From Nematostella vectensis (lineage: Eukaryota > Cnidaria > Anthozoa > Actiniaria > Edwardsiidae): 64,000 bases of DNA. The notes beneath the pieces were generated by a model that was not told where the DNA came from, searched no databases, and saw only the letters and a list, made by a program, of their open reading frames with translations. Position 1 is the stretch's first letter. Every line of letters begins with the position of its first letter. The DNA lies in the NCBI RefSeq assembly GCF_932526225.1, contig NC_064035.1, positions 8,357,296-8,421,295 on the forward strand, in the 5' to 3' direction. The position numbers were made by a program, and so were the translations under genes. Positions 34,359 to 46,900 of the stretch are shown here, one piece after another.

Positions 34359-34969
34359 TCACGACATTGGTTTAACGTAACTACACACCACACTCGCCAA
34401 CTGCCGTCCGATGGCGCTAAGGTCTTCAAAAGAAGGCACCATATATAAGTCATCAGGATGTTTGACTATAGTGCGTAGCTCTCGCTTACGGACGGCATCG
34501 CCTATCCCGAGCGCAAAAACCCGGACATCTCTTCGCCTTAACATGTCCTCCGCGTGTCTGGGTGGTAGGGCGTGTCGAGACCTTGACCTTGACCTTGACT
34601 GCTGCCCGTCCGTGAGCAACACGAGCACCCGCTTGGAGTTCACCCTCATCCCCGATCGGTATTCAAACACCCTGGTGGCAGCAGTGAGCAGAGCCCGGTC
34701 AATACGAGTGGTAAATCCCATATATGGGATCTTATCCACGGCTTTTGTCAAAGCCTTATAGTCATAAAAGTCGGTTAGCTTGATGTTAAGCTTCGCGATG
34801 GTACTGAAAGATAGGATTGCTACACGCGTTTTCTCGGGCGAAATGAGGAATGTTTTGGCAAGCGCCTTGACAAAGGCCTTCTGTTGTTTAAAGTCGATGG
34901 GAGAGACGCTACCAGACGCATCCAGAATAAAACAGATGTCGACCACGGCAACGGGACATCGTGGGTAAT
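34359..34969 (-). CDS. gene A vWA domain 13 and C-terminus
   Basis: Residues about 2329-2531, one exon. The MIDAS is complete: DASGS, TTRID and LTDGQQS. An Arg-Ser dipeptide run (SRSRSRSR) follows the third motif, encoded by a GACCTT hexamer repeat. Bracketing Cys are PRC and VVC. The stop TGA sits inside TCGTGAGT, which also reads as a strong 5' splice site. Confidence 0.85.
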
Positions 34970-37900
34970 CTATCATGTGAGAAATGGTTAGTAACACAGC
35001 GCTTGAAAAGATCTCAAGCGTATAGTTTCAACAATAAACATTCCACACACCAAAACAACAGCAAAACCGTTGACTTCCTCAAGACATGATACATTTTGAT
35101 GGTCGCTTACCTCCTATGAGACACAAATCTCTTGAGATGCTTCCCACTTTAGTTACCAGGTCTGAATACAAGGGCGCGGTGTACTGATGTCTTTTCCTCG
35201 TCAGCAACGATGCAATGAGGTTCTTAGGGTCTTTAGAGGCACCAACGCTGACGACAAACACATGTACCCCAGCATCGTGAAGCGGCCTCACGGAGCTACG
35301 AAGGGCCTGTACCGCGGTCTGTATAGCTTTGCTTGCGTCCATGATACAAATAATAGCTTTAGGAATAAGACGCCTGGTGCTGCGAGGGATGGCGGTACCG
35401 TCGAGTAAGCGGGAGGTTGCCATGTCTAACGCCTCGTCCAGACGATAGCCGCCGACATTGTACTTAATCCCCTTGAGGACGGCTTGTAGCGTTCCCATAT
35501 TAGTTGGCTCGGTAAACCCACCGTGTAATACTGGTAGAGTGTTGTTGACTATCAGGCCAATCCTAGTGCCCGTCAGGGGAGGTGAGAGTGAATTGATGAG
35601 ATGCGTGATGAAGGATTTGAGTCTGTCTGAATCTTGTGGGGATGGAGCGGAACTATCGAGAATTATCCCGAGGTCGATTGTATTCTCGCATTTTTGAGTC
35701 TCTGAGTTAAGAAATCTATTATTAGTGGTATATCGGAATAACAAAGCAATACTCTTTGAAGCCGAATCAATATCTAATACTATGCCTGTATTTGGACGAA
35801 CTTCAGGAGTGATCCATAGTGTTGACAATGCAGGTACGTTGCTGAGGTTGAGCGCATAGGGGCTTTGCCTTTATTCTAGGCAAATCCTAGATATTTATGC
35901 AGAATATCTATGTCTGCGGATCCCCCTTCCCACCCACCACTACCCCTACCTACATAATACGGCGGCTTTATAAACAATAGACATCATGCAAAATGTCCCT
36001 AGGGACCACCTGAACAGTGAGCCATAATAAAAAAACGAGACCCGAGGCGCTTCCTTACCTGTCAGCTTACACGCTTCAGTAGCCACTTCATTTGCCCTCC
36101 AAGGCAATTCCTGGTAAGACTTGCATGACATTACTCCGTCGTTGTCTTCTCGACCTGTAAAATCTCGTGCTATCCGAACTGTTATCAATTCTATACCGTT
36201 AACAGGTGGTAACGATGTTTGATCCGCCTCGCCAATCATAGCACTCGTTACGGCGATAATCACCTTCGGGACGTCCCGCCTTGTAATCTCACTATCGAGT
36301 AGCAGTCCTGAGGCTTTAGAAACCCCATCTTTTAAACCAACAGGCCCTTTGGTATATACGAGACTCTCGATTGCTTGGGAGAACGCCGCGTTTGTTGTGG
36401 AATGGTTAGTTTGAAGCAAGAGGGGGGATAATGCCGTCATCATGACCACGCTGACCGTGGTGTCATGTGGGGAGATGGTGAACCTTCTGGTAACACCCCT
36501 GAGAAAGGCTTTAATTTTACCAAACTCCGACTCGCTGATGGCGACTTCTGATCCAATCACGAAAGAGATGTCCAACGGCAGTGCGCACACATCAAAGCCT
36601 AAACAAGTTAAGTAATTAGATTGATTTTCTGCTTACTGTATCTATGATAATGCAAGATCGTCATTGCACCACTCTCTGATTGGGGCAACTGGGAATTTTG
36701 GTCACATTATACACCTATTTCAAATAAAATTTGCACTTGAGAATCCATGTGTCGCAACCCGCAATGGCTCCGTATAAATGTCTGAATCCTGTTCTTCGAA
36801 AACAATGCATGTGTTTACATACAAATACGAAACTACAACTTTCATAACCTGGATTTGTTTTTATTCGCGCTTATTTGCTAATTCATTTGATACCCATAAA
36901 GCATTGTGGGTTACGACTCATGGACATCCCGAGCTCAATTTTATTTGAAATGAGTACATAAATCAGTGTAAGTGGCGCAGGGTCATAGTCACGTATGTTA
37001 CGTAGGGGCTTGTAATGTATTGAAGTAATGCGAATGTTTGTGCCGAGTCTTGTCGAATAAAGGCTTCTTCTTATAAATTTATGAAGTTGAAATTCGTATG
37101 TTTTTTGAATTTTTTAACATTTTTAAAAAAACTGCTAACCAAACTTTACATTTTATCGAAGCATGTCAACTCGCCACCACCATTTGTTAACTCGCCAACG
37201 TTGGCGAGTTTACCAGGAGTGGGAGCAAGTTGGCGCTGGAGTTGACCGGATACCAGAATAAAACTATTTTTTAGCCTTTAACACTTACTGGTAATTTCTC
37301 TCGATTTGGTATGTAGCGGGTAAACAGCTGTCATGAGGTCATCAAAGTCGGACACCATTACCATGTCATCATCATGATCAACAAGCTCTCTTAGCTCCCG
37401 TGCGTCAATTCCACGCCCTACTCCAACGGCTAGTGTCTTCACCTGCTTCTTCTTCAAGGGGCGGACGGCGGTCTTGAGGGGCTTGTAGCCAGGAGCACGT
37501 GTCTGTCTGCCGTCTGTAAGTAGCACTAATACACGTGGTAAATATGGGCGGGAACCAGCGGCTACCGTGAAGACCTGGTCGCTAGCAACGCCCAAGGCCA
37601 GGTCCATTCGTGTACCGTACCCCTTGTATGTGATATTGCCGAGTCTTTGTGGGAAGGAGACCTCGTCTAGACTTGACAAGGGGATCTCAACCTGTAGGAC
37701 AATTCATGTCATTATTCACGTGTTGGCGGACACCCTAAGGGACTGAAAAAGGAGCTTGTTGTTAGCTGCCCGTTTACGTCTATTACTTAAAAACCTTATT
37801 GCAAAAAGTCAATTTGATTAAATTTAAATTTCCAACAATCGTGCAATCGCGTATAATTTTCTGTTCTGCCTAAATGGATGTACCTTAGCAGTGTCACTGT

Positions 37901-40900
37901 ATGTAATGACCGCCGCCTGGACTGCCCCATCCCTGTAGACGTTTCCTACGAAATCAGTGATAAATCGCTTCTGCAACTCGAAATTCGCCTTCCCCACACT
38001 TCCAGACGAGTCCACAAGAAAGGCGATGTCCATTGGCTCCTCACATGGCTTGGTCTCTGGAAGAGTTGTTAACATAAATTACGTATTCAACCTACAGATT
38101 GGGCCTTTATAACTGCGTGCCAAAAGGGGGTTCCGTGGGGTCCGGACCATGCCCATGTGACGAGACGAGTTCGACTGCAGATGTCTCCTTCGGTGAGAGT
38201 TAAGAAGGTGGTTTTCTGTGTGCATTCGGAAAGAAAGTTTCTATAAATCAGTCTGACCTTTTGCCAGAACGAAGTGTGCCAATTTGAAGATAATTATTCC
38301 AGAATTCAGTGAATCGCTATTGTTTTCACTACACTACTCTAATGTTCACCCACCCATTAGCATATTAAGCTTGCTTGCTAATCTGTCCGCTTCGTCACCT
38401 AGAGACTTGCACGAAGACGAGAGTATAGGATCGTCGTGGTTCTTTGCGAGTGAGAGAAGTTCGTGTTTCTCCATGTTACCAAATGACACGATGATCGTGA
38501 GAATTTCTGGGCTGGTGAGGGTGGACGAAACTCGCTTGCGTGCAGCGGGTCCTGATGATTGCTTGCCCCCAATAAGGTGCACTAGAAACTAAATCAAAGA
38601 TACCAATAAGACAAGACCCAAATGAGGTAAAAAAGAATATTTATCAAAGATTATAAGACGAGACCCCAATAAGGCGAACCAGAACCTTTACCAAGGATAA
38701 CAATAGGCCCATAGGACGAGAGGTTTTTAAGAGTTTCTCGTCCTAACTAGCCTGAATTGGTAAAATGCGTACTAAGCAAGTCGGGAGCATAGATTCCCTT
38801 CAACAGTGATATGTAATTATGTTCTGTATATTAAATAAATATTCTATATCGATTTAAACAGTCGCATCATATCCATTTTCGAAGATATCCATATCGCATC
38901 ATTCTCCATCTCGTAGACTGACTAGGGAAATACCCTAGTTTCAAATATTAAAACGTAGCTAGCTTGAGTACTCCAGAGACCGAGGGATCGTAAAGCTCTG
39001 AGACAGGGTTTCAGGGCCCGTAAAATACCAGTATCAGACACCCAATTGGAGTAGTCAAAAGAGCACGTGAAAAAGGAAAAACGGTGAAAACGAAACTTCC
39101 ATTACCTTTGGCACATAATTCCTTAACCCTCTGTCTGCGCGAAACACATCGTTAGCGGCTCGAAGGGCGCGGTCAACACGACGCCCCCCTCCCTCGTACG
39201 ATTCAGTCAAGTTATTAGCAGCCACGTCTATTGCTCGCATCGACTGCTCATCACTAAAACCAGCCAAAACTCTCCCAAAACTACTGTATGAGATAAGAGC
39301 AAAGTGGCTCTGCTGCGGGGATACGTTGAGTCGTGCCGCAAGCCGTTTGATAAACGAAAGCTGCTTCTGAATACAGTGGTAGGAGACGTCTGAGGACGTA
39401 TCGACCGCGAAGCCGATGTCCGCCATTCCTGTAGGATTACTTTCCTCTAAGGAATTAAAAATGAGGTATTAGAGCTTGAGCTTTAAGAGCAAAGGCAGGT
39501 AGACTGATAACTCAACCACTGTTATAGTTCCAGTCAAATTTAGCAGGCCTGAAAATGGGTTTGAGACAATCGGATTGATTCATTTTACTATCATTTACAT
39601 AGAAACGGCTCATCGATGACACGCCGTTTGGACCTAGCCTTACCTCGGGTTTTAGATTCCCTACAAACGCGCTTGGTCAATCTGTCCACTTGCGCCGACA
39701 ATCCACTGAATGACGTAGCGAACAGGACGTCATCTTGATCTTGAAAGAAACTCTCGAGAATGTCCGCAGCATGAATTCTCCCAATTCCAAGCACGACGAC
39801 TTGAATGTTGTACTGCCTCAGAAGCCGTAGGTTTCTCTCCAGCGCTTCGTAGTCCGTGCTCTCATACTGGTTGCCATGGACCGTAACTACACATATCCTC
39901 CTGGGCGCAATAGCGCTGAATGGATCACCATCTTTAAGAAAAAACATCTTCTTGGCAAGCTCCAAAGCTTGTTCAAATCTATAATTGCCACCTTGATGGA
40001 CCAGGTTGGCGTCAAGTATTTGTGAAAACTCAAATAAAGAGGAACTTTTTCCAAGGGTCGAGACTACAGTGGCAGATTGGCCAAATGATATCACACCTAC
40101 GCGGTTGCTTACACCGATACCGATGGAAAGAGCGCTTCGCTTTAAAAATAGCTTGACTTGATCAAGTTCGTCAAGAGAGATGGCATCAGACGCGTCCACC
40201 GTGAAAACAACATCCGTAGGAATGTCGCACAACTTTGGATCTAAAATCGAAATGAAATAAAGAACTTATTATGGGAATCGACGCCTGAACACCGGTATAG
40301 CTATATAGCTATATCCTAAAGCAGCATAACCTGGAAGTTCCGTTTTTTAGAATTCTCTATATTTTTACTGTTTGATAACAGTTCTATTTTCACACATGAC
40401 AAAGAAGCTAATAAAACACATGTTATTATTCAGTTTTGTAGCATGGGGGGACACCATATACAAAAACATAAAGAAAATATTGTCAGGGGCACAGGGTCAC
40501 GCCCCTACTTGCCTTCACGTCGAGTATTTTGCATCCTGGCCATTTTGCTTACGGGCGCATCTAAGTAACCTGAACATCTGATCAAGCTCTTACCAATTTG
40601 CTTACGGGCGCATCTAAGTAACCTGAACATCTGATCAGGCTCTTACCAATTTGCTTACGGGCGCATCTATATAACCTGAACATCTGATCAGGCTCTTGCC
40701 AATTTGCTTACGGGCGCATCTAAGTAACCTGAACATCTGATCAAGCTCTTACCAATTTGCTTACGGGCGCATGTTCTAAGTAAGCTGAACATCTGATCAG
40801 GCTCTTACCAATTTGCTTACGGGCGCATGTTCTAAGGAAGCTGAACATCTGATCAGGCTCTTACCAATTTGCCTACGGGCGCATGTTCTAAGTAACCTGA

Positions 40901-43900
40901 ACATCTGATCAGGCTCTTACCAATTTGCTTACGGGCGCATCTATATAACCTGACCATCTGATCAGGCTCTTACCAATTTGCCTACAGGCGCATGTTCTAA
41001 GTAACCTGAACATCTGATCAAGCTCTTACCAATTTGCTTACGGGCGCATCTATATAACCTGAACATCTGATCAGGCTCTTACCAATTTGCTTACGGGCGC
41101 ATCTAAGTAACCTGAACATCTGATCAGACTCTTACCAATTTGCTTACGGGCGCATCTAAGTAACCTGAACATCTGATCAAGCTCTTACCAATTTGCTTAC
41201 GGGCGCATCTAAGTAACCTGAACATCTGGTAAGGTTCTTACCAATTTGCTTACGGGTGCATCTAAGTAACCTGAACATCTGATCAGGCTCTTACCAATTT
41301 GCTTACGGGCGCATGTTCTAAGTAAGCTGAACATCTGATCAGGCTCTTACCAATTTGCCTACGGGTGCATGTTCTAAGTAACCTGAACATCTGATCAGGC
41401 TTTTACCAATTTGCTAACGGGCGCATCTAAGTAACCTGAACATCTGATCAAGCTCTTACCAATTTGCTTACGGGCGCATCTAAGTAACCTGAACATCTGG
41501 TAAGGCTCTTACCAATTTGCTTACGGGTGCATCTAAGTAACCTGAACATCTGATCAGGCTCTTACCAATTTGCTTACGGGCGCATCTAAGTAACCTGAAC
41601 ATCTGATCAGGCTCTTACCAATTTGCTTACGGGCGCATCTATATAACCTGAACATCTGATCAGGCTCTTACCAATTTGCTTACGGGCGCATCTAGATAAC
41701 CTGAACACCTGATCAGGCTTTTACCAATTTGCTTACGGGCGCATGTCCTAAGTAAGCTGAACATCTGATCAAGCTCTTACCAATTTGCTTACGGGCGCAA
41801 GTTCTAAGTAACCTGAACATCTGATCAGGCTCTTACCAATTTGCCTACGGGCGCATGTTCTATGTAAGCTGAACATCTGATCAGGCTCTCACCAATTTGC
41901 TACGGGCGCATGTTCTAAGTAACCTGAACATCTGATCAGGCTCTTACCAATTTGCTTACGGGCGCATGTTCTAAGTAACCTGGACATCTGATCAGGCTCT
42001 TACCAATTTGCCTACGGGCGCATGTTCTAAGTAACCTGAACATCTGATCAAGCTCTTACCAATTTGCCTACGGGCGCATCTAAGTAACCTGAACATCTGA
42101 TCAGGCTCTTATCAATTTGCTTACGGGTGCATGTTCTAAGTAACCTGAACATCTGATCAGGCTCTTACCCATTTGCTTACGGTCCCATCTAAGTAACCTG
42201 AACATCTGATCAAGCTCTTACCAATTTGCCTACGAGCGCATGTTCTAAGTAACCTGAACATCTGATCAAGCTCTTGCCAATTTGCTTACGGGCGCATCTA
42301 AGTAATCTGAACATCTGATCAGGCTCTTACCCATTTGCTTACGGGCACATCGAAGTAACCTGAACATCTGATCAGGCTCGTACCCATTTGCTAACGGGCG
42401 CATCTAAGTAACCTGAACATCTGATCAGGCTATTACCAGTTTGCTTACGGGCGCATCTAAGTAAGCTGAACATCTGATCAAGCTCTTACCAATTTGCTTG
42501 CAAATGTGTATGCTTAGTGGCTGCACCGTTTTGCTGAGCTGCTCGAAGGTCGCAACCCTATAAAGGTTCTCCTTGGTCGTAGCGAGAGGAAGCAGTTCGC
42601 GATCGCTCGGTGATCTTCCTATAGCGACCACAATAATCTGGACACCTTTTTCTTTTATTGGTAAAGATGCTATCTGGGAATAAAAAAAAGACATATTATG
42701 GTTTGCAAAACAAGAGTTTTTTTTTGTAGTACTATATTTAGCAAAGCAAGATAATTGGGTGAATGGAAAATATTACGTTCGTCCGACTTTCAGTATATAT
42801 ATTTGATCTTTAAGATCTATTTCCTAAACAAAAGAATTATAAAAATGGAAACATTGGTATACCTTAAAGGGGCCTTGTCACTAGTTAACTTCCAGTCGAT
42901 TACGTACACAATCTCAGACAATTTTTAACGGGAAACGCGAAAAATATTTTAAAGTTATAAAAGCAGTGTGACTATTGGAAGTTTCTTTGAGGATGTGACT
43001 GATGATTTAGAACGGATGGCCTGTTAAATAGCGCGGATTCTAATCGATTTTTTTGTCTCTTGTCGGTTGAGGTTTCCGTCGGCCCTCCGGAAGTCACAAT
43101 GCCGCTTGGAGGTGGATACGATTTTGGCAAGAAATAGACTCAAGATGGAACTCTAAGTCTCCAGAAAGACAAGAAGTACGCACCCTTGGGGACACGGCAT
43201 CGTTGTCTTGGGTCTGCCTTCCATCTGTCATCAAGATCGTAATGGCAGGGACACCTTCTCTTTTGCCGCCCTCGGTGGTAAGCAACATCCGGTCAGCGGT
43301 CATCAGTCCTTTGTCTATTCTAGTTGTCTTACCATAATAGTCAATACCATCGATGGCTTTGTTCAAGTCTTCAGTAGAGCTGTAGTCTGTGAGTTTAATA
43401 GCAACTATCGCTTCGTGGCTGTATACTACCACGCCGACTCGTGTGAGCTCTCTGCCAATATTTTGTTTCGAGACGATGTCTTTAATGAAGTTTTTCTCCT
43501 TTTGGTAGTTTTGAAGCCCAACACTTCCAGAAGAGTCCAGAAGGAATACTAAGTCGACAGGAGTTGGACAACGGATAAAACCTGGAAAGGAAATACAATG
43601 GGGATCTATTCCACTTCAACCAAAATCTACTAAGTCGCAACCATATTGTTGATTCTAGTTTCCGTAAAACACAGGGTGACTGCATGTTATAGGTGAGAAA
43701 TTTGAATAATAAGTAGCCTCATCAGGTTTATTCGTGTGGATGTCATGTGGTAAATTCTCTGCCACCATCTCCCTTTGAATTAGTAAAGTTGTAACCCTGA
43801 AATAAGGATGTCCCAGTGTTACACAATATCGGCATAAGAATATCTTCTACCTGACAATTTGCAAGCAGCATTTGTTATTTCCTCCAACCTTGAATGGTGG

Positions 43901-46900
43901 TTGTTGATCGAATCCACCAGAAAAATACTCTTGTCACTCTCTACTATGCCCTGGAAGTAGTCAGGATCGATGCCACGTCCGACCCCAACAACCAGCATCT
44001 AGTAATAAAGTTTTAATACTATAAAAATTTTTAGAAAATGAAAAGGGAGACTACAAAAAGAAGAAGAAGAAGAAAAAAAGGATGTAGAAGCATTTTGATA
44101 GAGAAGCATTTTGACAAAATCACACACCTTGATGTCGGAGTCCTGTAGCAGGGAAGCCGCCTGCTTATAAGGGGGCGTGTCACCATACGAGCCTTGGCCA
44201 TTCGTGATCACTACGATGATTTTAGCGAGTCCCTGTCGCGACCCACCTTTTATGGTAAAGAATTCAGTAGCTGCGAGTTGGATAGCACTGCTCAGAGAAC
44301 CACGCCCTTTTTCACGCGATAACCTGGTATAGAGATAAGACACTTAAGAGTAAACTACTAAAACATAACGTTAAAAAGAACGTATAGAGCGCTAAATAGT
44401 TTCTAATCCAAGTATAGTTTTATTGCTTTTTGTTGTTGTTATTCTTTACCCCTCCCTTCACACCAAAATTCTGTGCATAAGGTAGTGTATAAGAGTTCGC
44501 TAAATAAAAGAAAAAAATCACCTTTGACGGTCAACTTACCTCTTGATGGTACCTAGCATGTGTGCCACATCAGTGGTGAGCCTGGTTCTGATGTGCGGCG
44601 TCTCCCCATACGTGACGACACCAGCCAAGCTGAACATCTGGCCAAATTGAAAACTATCCACTAGTGAGGCGAGGAAACACTTAAGTTTTCTAAAGTCGGT
44701 CTCACTCGTGCTCTGAGATGCATCCAGTAAAAATGCAATGTCTGCAGATTTGTAGCACCTCTTTGGGGCTGGAATAATAGAATTTCCTAAAATCACTTGT
44801 GGGATTATATTGTCATATTATTAAATATTCTTTTTTAGGTTGTTTAGATTTTTTTGTGTGTGTTGGGGGGTGGACTAGAGGTAGAAGCAAAGACTGGTCA
44901 AATCATATAAACTGTTTAGTTAGTTTAGTTTATTGGCTTTGTCACTTAAAAATACTACGGTTTACAATAGGAAATAAACAAAATAAGAAACAATGTGGCG
45001 GAAGAAGAAAACAGGGTGTAAGCCCCAAAGAAAATTCTTTCCCATCACTGCATCCTTTTTTGAAATGCCATTTTCGTTAAGTCGTTTTTCTCATTTTTTG
45101 GAAAAAATAAGTACCTGTTTTCTTGACCACTGTATCACCGAATGGCACGCCAGCTCCCTCTAACAGCCTGTACGACTGGCTCGTAAGAATATCTTCTCTG
45201 CTCCCAACCAAGTCGGCTAGCTCATCGGCATGCACCTGTCTGACCCCTACTCCAAATATCTTGACCTGACCACGTAATTTGTCAACGGCCTTAGAAATGT
45301 AAGTGCTTCTCGTCCAAGGGCGATCTGTTATGAGTACAACTACTCTAGAGTATGGACCAACTCCGTCATCAAACATATTCGACGCTGCCTTTAAAACTTT
45401 GTCGACACGCACGGGACTCCAACGAGATCTGTGTCCTGTTGTCAACTGTCTTGCCATGGCTGTTGTAAAGTCATGTACCGATAAGCTGTGGTTAAATGGT
45501 AGAATAATATTTGCATCATTGGCAAAGGTGATCAGAGCAACACGACTTTCACCGGGAGCTATGCTAAAGCGTGCACCAATGGCCGCGACAAAGTTCAACA
45601 GCCTTTTTATGTTTCTACTCTGTGGGCGCTCAGAAGTGTGCACGGCGAAAACGATGTGAGCCGGGTGAGGCGATTTCGTCGGGGCTGTAAAATGAAAAAC
45701 CAAATGAGTAATAACAGCATGGAACCAAGACTTTGTGAAGTTAAAACCTGTTTAGGCATTGAATGATGTAATGAGCAGCATAATGTATGAACAAGTTGGC
45801 ATTCCAATTGACACGTCGAATTAAGACACGTGAACTTTAGAAAAATACATACAAGATAGGCTACATATTCGCTTTGTCAAGCGATGGACATAGAGTGGGA
45901 GGTCTTCCGCCTGTGACAACTCGAGAATATCTTGATTTGATGACACCAGGGATCTAAAAGGTTGCAAGTCAACGTCAGACCATGCGTTGACCACCGAGAA
46001 GTGACAACGTACACTGCGCGTGCCAGTGCTAGCAAAGCCCTCATCGTGTGCGATGTCATTTGTCGGCATTAAGACGATATGGCCTGGAGGGGCTGGCCGT
46101 CTGGGATCACACATGATTGACAAGGCAAGGTCCAGGGCAGACCGTACCCGTGATCCTTGATGCTGTAGAAATACAAGTTGTTTGGGGAGTCTGTTATTTA
46201 ATAGAGTCGTGATATGGGTAAGGATTTTCATATTTTTAAAATATTATTGTGAACCTTACACAACTAGGCTCATTCGCTCCCTCCTCTACTACACTTATTG
46301 CAAAACGTACAGGTGCTTCCTTTTAGCATCTTTAACATATTGCAAACCTTACAAAACCAGGCTAATTCGGTCCCTCCTCTACTACTCTTATTGCAAAACG
46401 TAAAGTGCTTTCTTTTAGCATCTTTAACATATTGCAAACCTCACAAAACCAGGCTAATTCGGTCCCTACTCTACTACTCTTATTGTAAAACTTTAAAGTT
46501 CTTCCATGTATCATCTCTAACATACCACAAACCTCTTACAAAACGCGTCTATGTATCATCTCTAACATACCACAAACCTTACAAAGCCAGGCTATTTCCA
46601 CCTTTACTACTCAAATTGCAGAACTTATAGTTCTTCCTCCTGTCTTTAACATATTGTAAACCTTACACAACCAGGCCAATTTGGTCCCTCTCTCTACTAC
46701 TCTTATTGCAAACCTTTAAGTGCTTCTTCATCTTAGCATCTTTAACATATTGCAAACCTCACAAAACAAGGCTAATTCAGCTCTAAACTGCAAAACTTAC
46801 AGTGCTTCCTTGTGTCTTGGGTGGGTAACCCATACGGTCGATAACCTCGTTCAGGTGATTGTCATCTCGGATTCCTTTGTAGCGTATTGCCAGAAATGTG

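Noticed and set aside
34411-35697. Plus-strand frames opposite the vWA exons (also 45303-45659, 47726-47950, 51063-51443)
   Set aside because: They mirror well-supported minus-strand coding exons and show no independent domain.
38354-39446. Apparent one-base phase mismatch between the two exons of vWA domain 9
   Set aside because: Using the acceptor tttgatttag (ending at 38589), 7 nt upstream of the first candidate, restores phase 0 and the expected fourth-strand sequence.
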